Source: Sciurus carolinensis
Taxonomy: Eukaryota; Chordata; Mammalia; Rodentia; Sciuridae
Length of the DNA: 64,000 nt
Direction: 5' to 3'
Assembly (NCBI RefSeq): GCF_902686445.1
Contig: NC_062214.1
Coordinates: 58,687,177 to 58,751,176 of the forward strand
Shown: in pieces, positions 63,480-64,000 of the stretch
How the letters are laid out: every line of letters begins with the position of its first letter
How positions within the stretch are numbered: position 1 is the stretch's first letter
Notes under the pieces: generated by a model
The model's database searches: none
What the model was told of the DNA's origin: nothing
What the model saw: only the letters and a program-made list of their open reading frames with translations
Program-made: the position numbers and the translations under genes

Positions 63480-64000
63480 GTTTAAGGTTTGGTCCCAGCC
63501 AGATCAAGGCAGGCCTGTGGGGCAGTGTAAGGACTTTGGCCTTCACCCTGAGTGAGATGGGAGCCACTAGAAGGCTTCCAGTGGACTGACATAAGATTCT
63601 GTTATAAATAGATCTCCTGACTGCTGCGCTGAGAGTGTCCCCAGGGGCAATGGTGGAAGCAGGGAGATGAGTGGGACACTGCTGCAAAGGGCGGGAGGAG
63701 AGAAGATGTCAGCTTGGACCTGTCATGGGAGCAGTGAAGTGGCATGAAGCACTGGGACTCTTCTGGGATTTCCTGAGAGCTTGGAAAGGGAGTCTGAGAG
63801 AAGGATGCCAAGGTTTTTCACTTGAGCAAAGAAAAGATTGAATTGTGCTTTCCTGAAATGGGAAAGCTCTCTGAAAGAGCAGCCTCTCTGGAGCTCAGTG
63901 GGGGCATGTTTAGGGTTGAGATGCCCTGAGATATAAGTGGGGAGATAAGGAATAAGTCACTGCATGTGTGGACCTTGAGTCCCTAGGGAAGTCAGGGTGG
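63480..64000 (+). mobile_element. Ancient mammalian interspersed repeat, family not named
   Basis: GGACTTTGGCCTTCACCCTGAGTGAGATGGGAGCCACTAGAAGG, GACTGCTGCGCTGAGAG, GTGGAAGCAGGGAGATGAGTGG, AGGATGCCAAGGTTTTTCACTTGAGC and TTTAGGGTTGAGATGCCCTGAG are in the order of a widespread old placental-mammal repeat. It runs off the window. Confidence 0.5.

Noticed and set aside
1..64000. CRISPR arrays, bacterial operons, prophage or plasmid features
   Set aside because: The repeat content is entirely mammalian. The tandem arrays are microsatellites or L1 monomers without spacers.

Overview
The window is mammalian nuclear DNA, most likely from a squirrel-family rodent (ground squirrel, marmot or relative). 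The best evidence is the SINE content: many tRNA-Ala-derived ID elements, several of them fused to a 7SL-derived B1-like monomer (a B1-dID-type composite typical of sciurid genomes), together with rodent-type L1s and MaLR LTRs. I recognise no host protein-coding gene, rRNA, tRNA or CRISPR array. Almost all translated frames are short and lack family motifs. The only convincing proteins belong to a LINE-1.

The main object is a full-length L1 on the minus strand at about 17035-23102. A 16-bp target-site duplication flanks it, and it sits inside an older, decayed L1. It has a 5' UTR made of two 459-bp-period monomers, each starting with a YY1-type CAAGATGGCGGC motif. ORF1 is broken by one frameshift. 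The 1277-residue ORF2 is uninterrupted and keeps its endonuclease, reverse transcriptase and Cys/His motifs. The 3' UTR carries a G-quadruplex-type tract and a telomere-like array. A 304-codon antisense ORF crosses both monomers.

The rest is layered transposon debris. At 1-16000 there are ancient LTR and MER5 pieces, L1M 3' ends, SINEs and a consensus-quality CTCF motif near 9850. At 23100-35200 there is an ERV1-like solo LTR, four solo LTRs of one MaLR family (target-site duplications exact for two, one mismatch for the other two), an MLT2-like LTR, an L1 with a twin-priming inversion, and a CpG-rich block near 31200-31500 with a CTCF-like site and a strong splice-donor motif. At 35200-55300 there is mostly single-copy sequence with scattered SINE, MIR, L2 and MLT1 insertions, and a nested stack at 45630-47005. 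At 55300-64000 a large old antisense L1 is interrupted by a younger L1 3' end, SINEs and a 230-bp polypurine tract, followed by single-copy sequence and more L1 and SINE fragments.

Family names for repeats come from memory of consensus features and were not checked by alignment. Edges of old elements are approximate. The unassigned stretches may hold regulatory DNA or introns that cannot be recognised from sequence alone.
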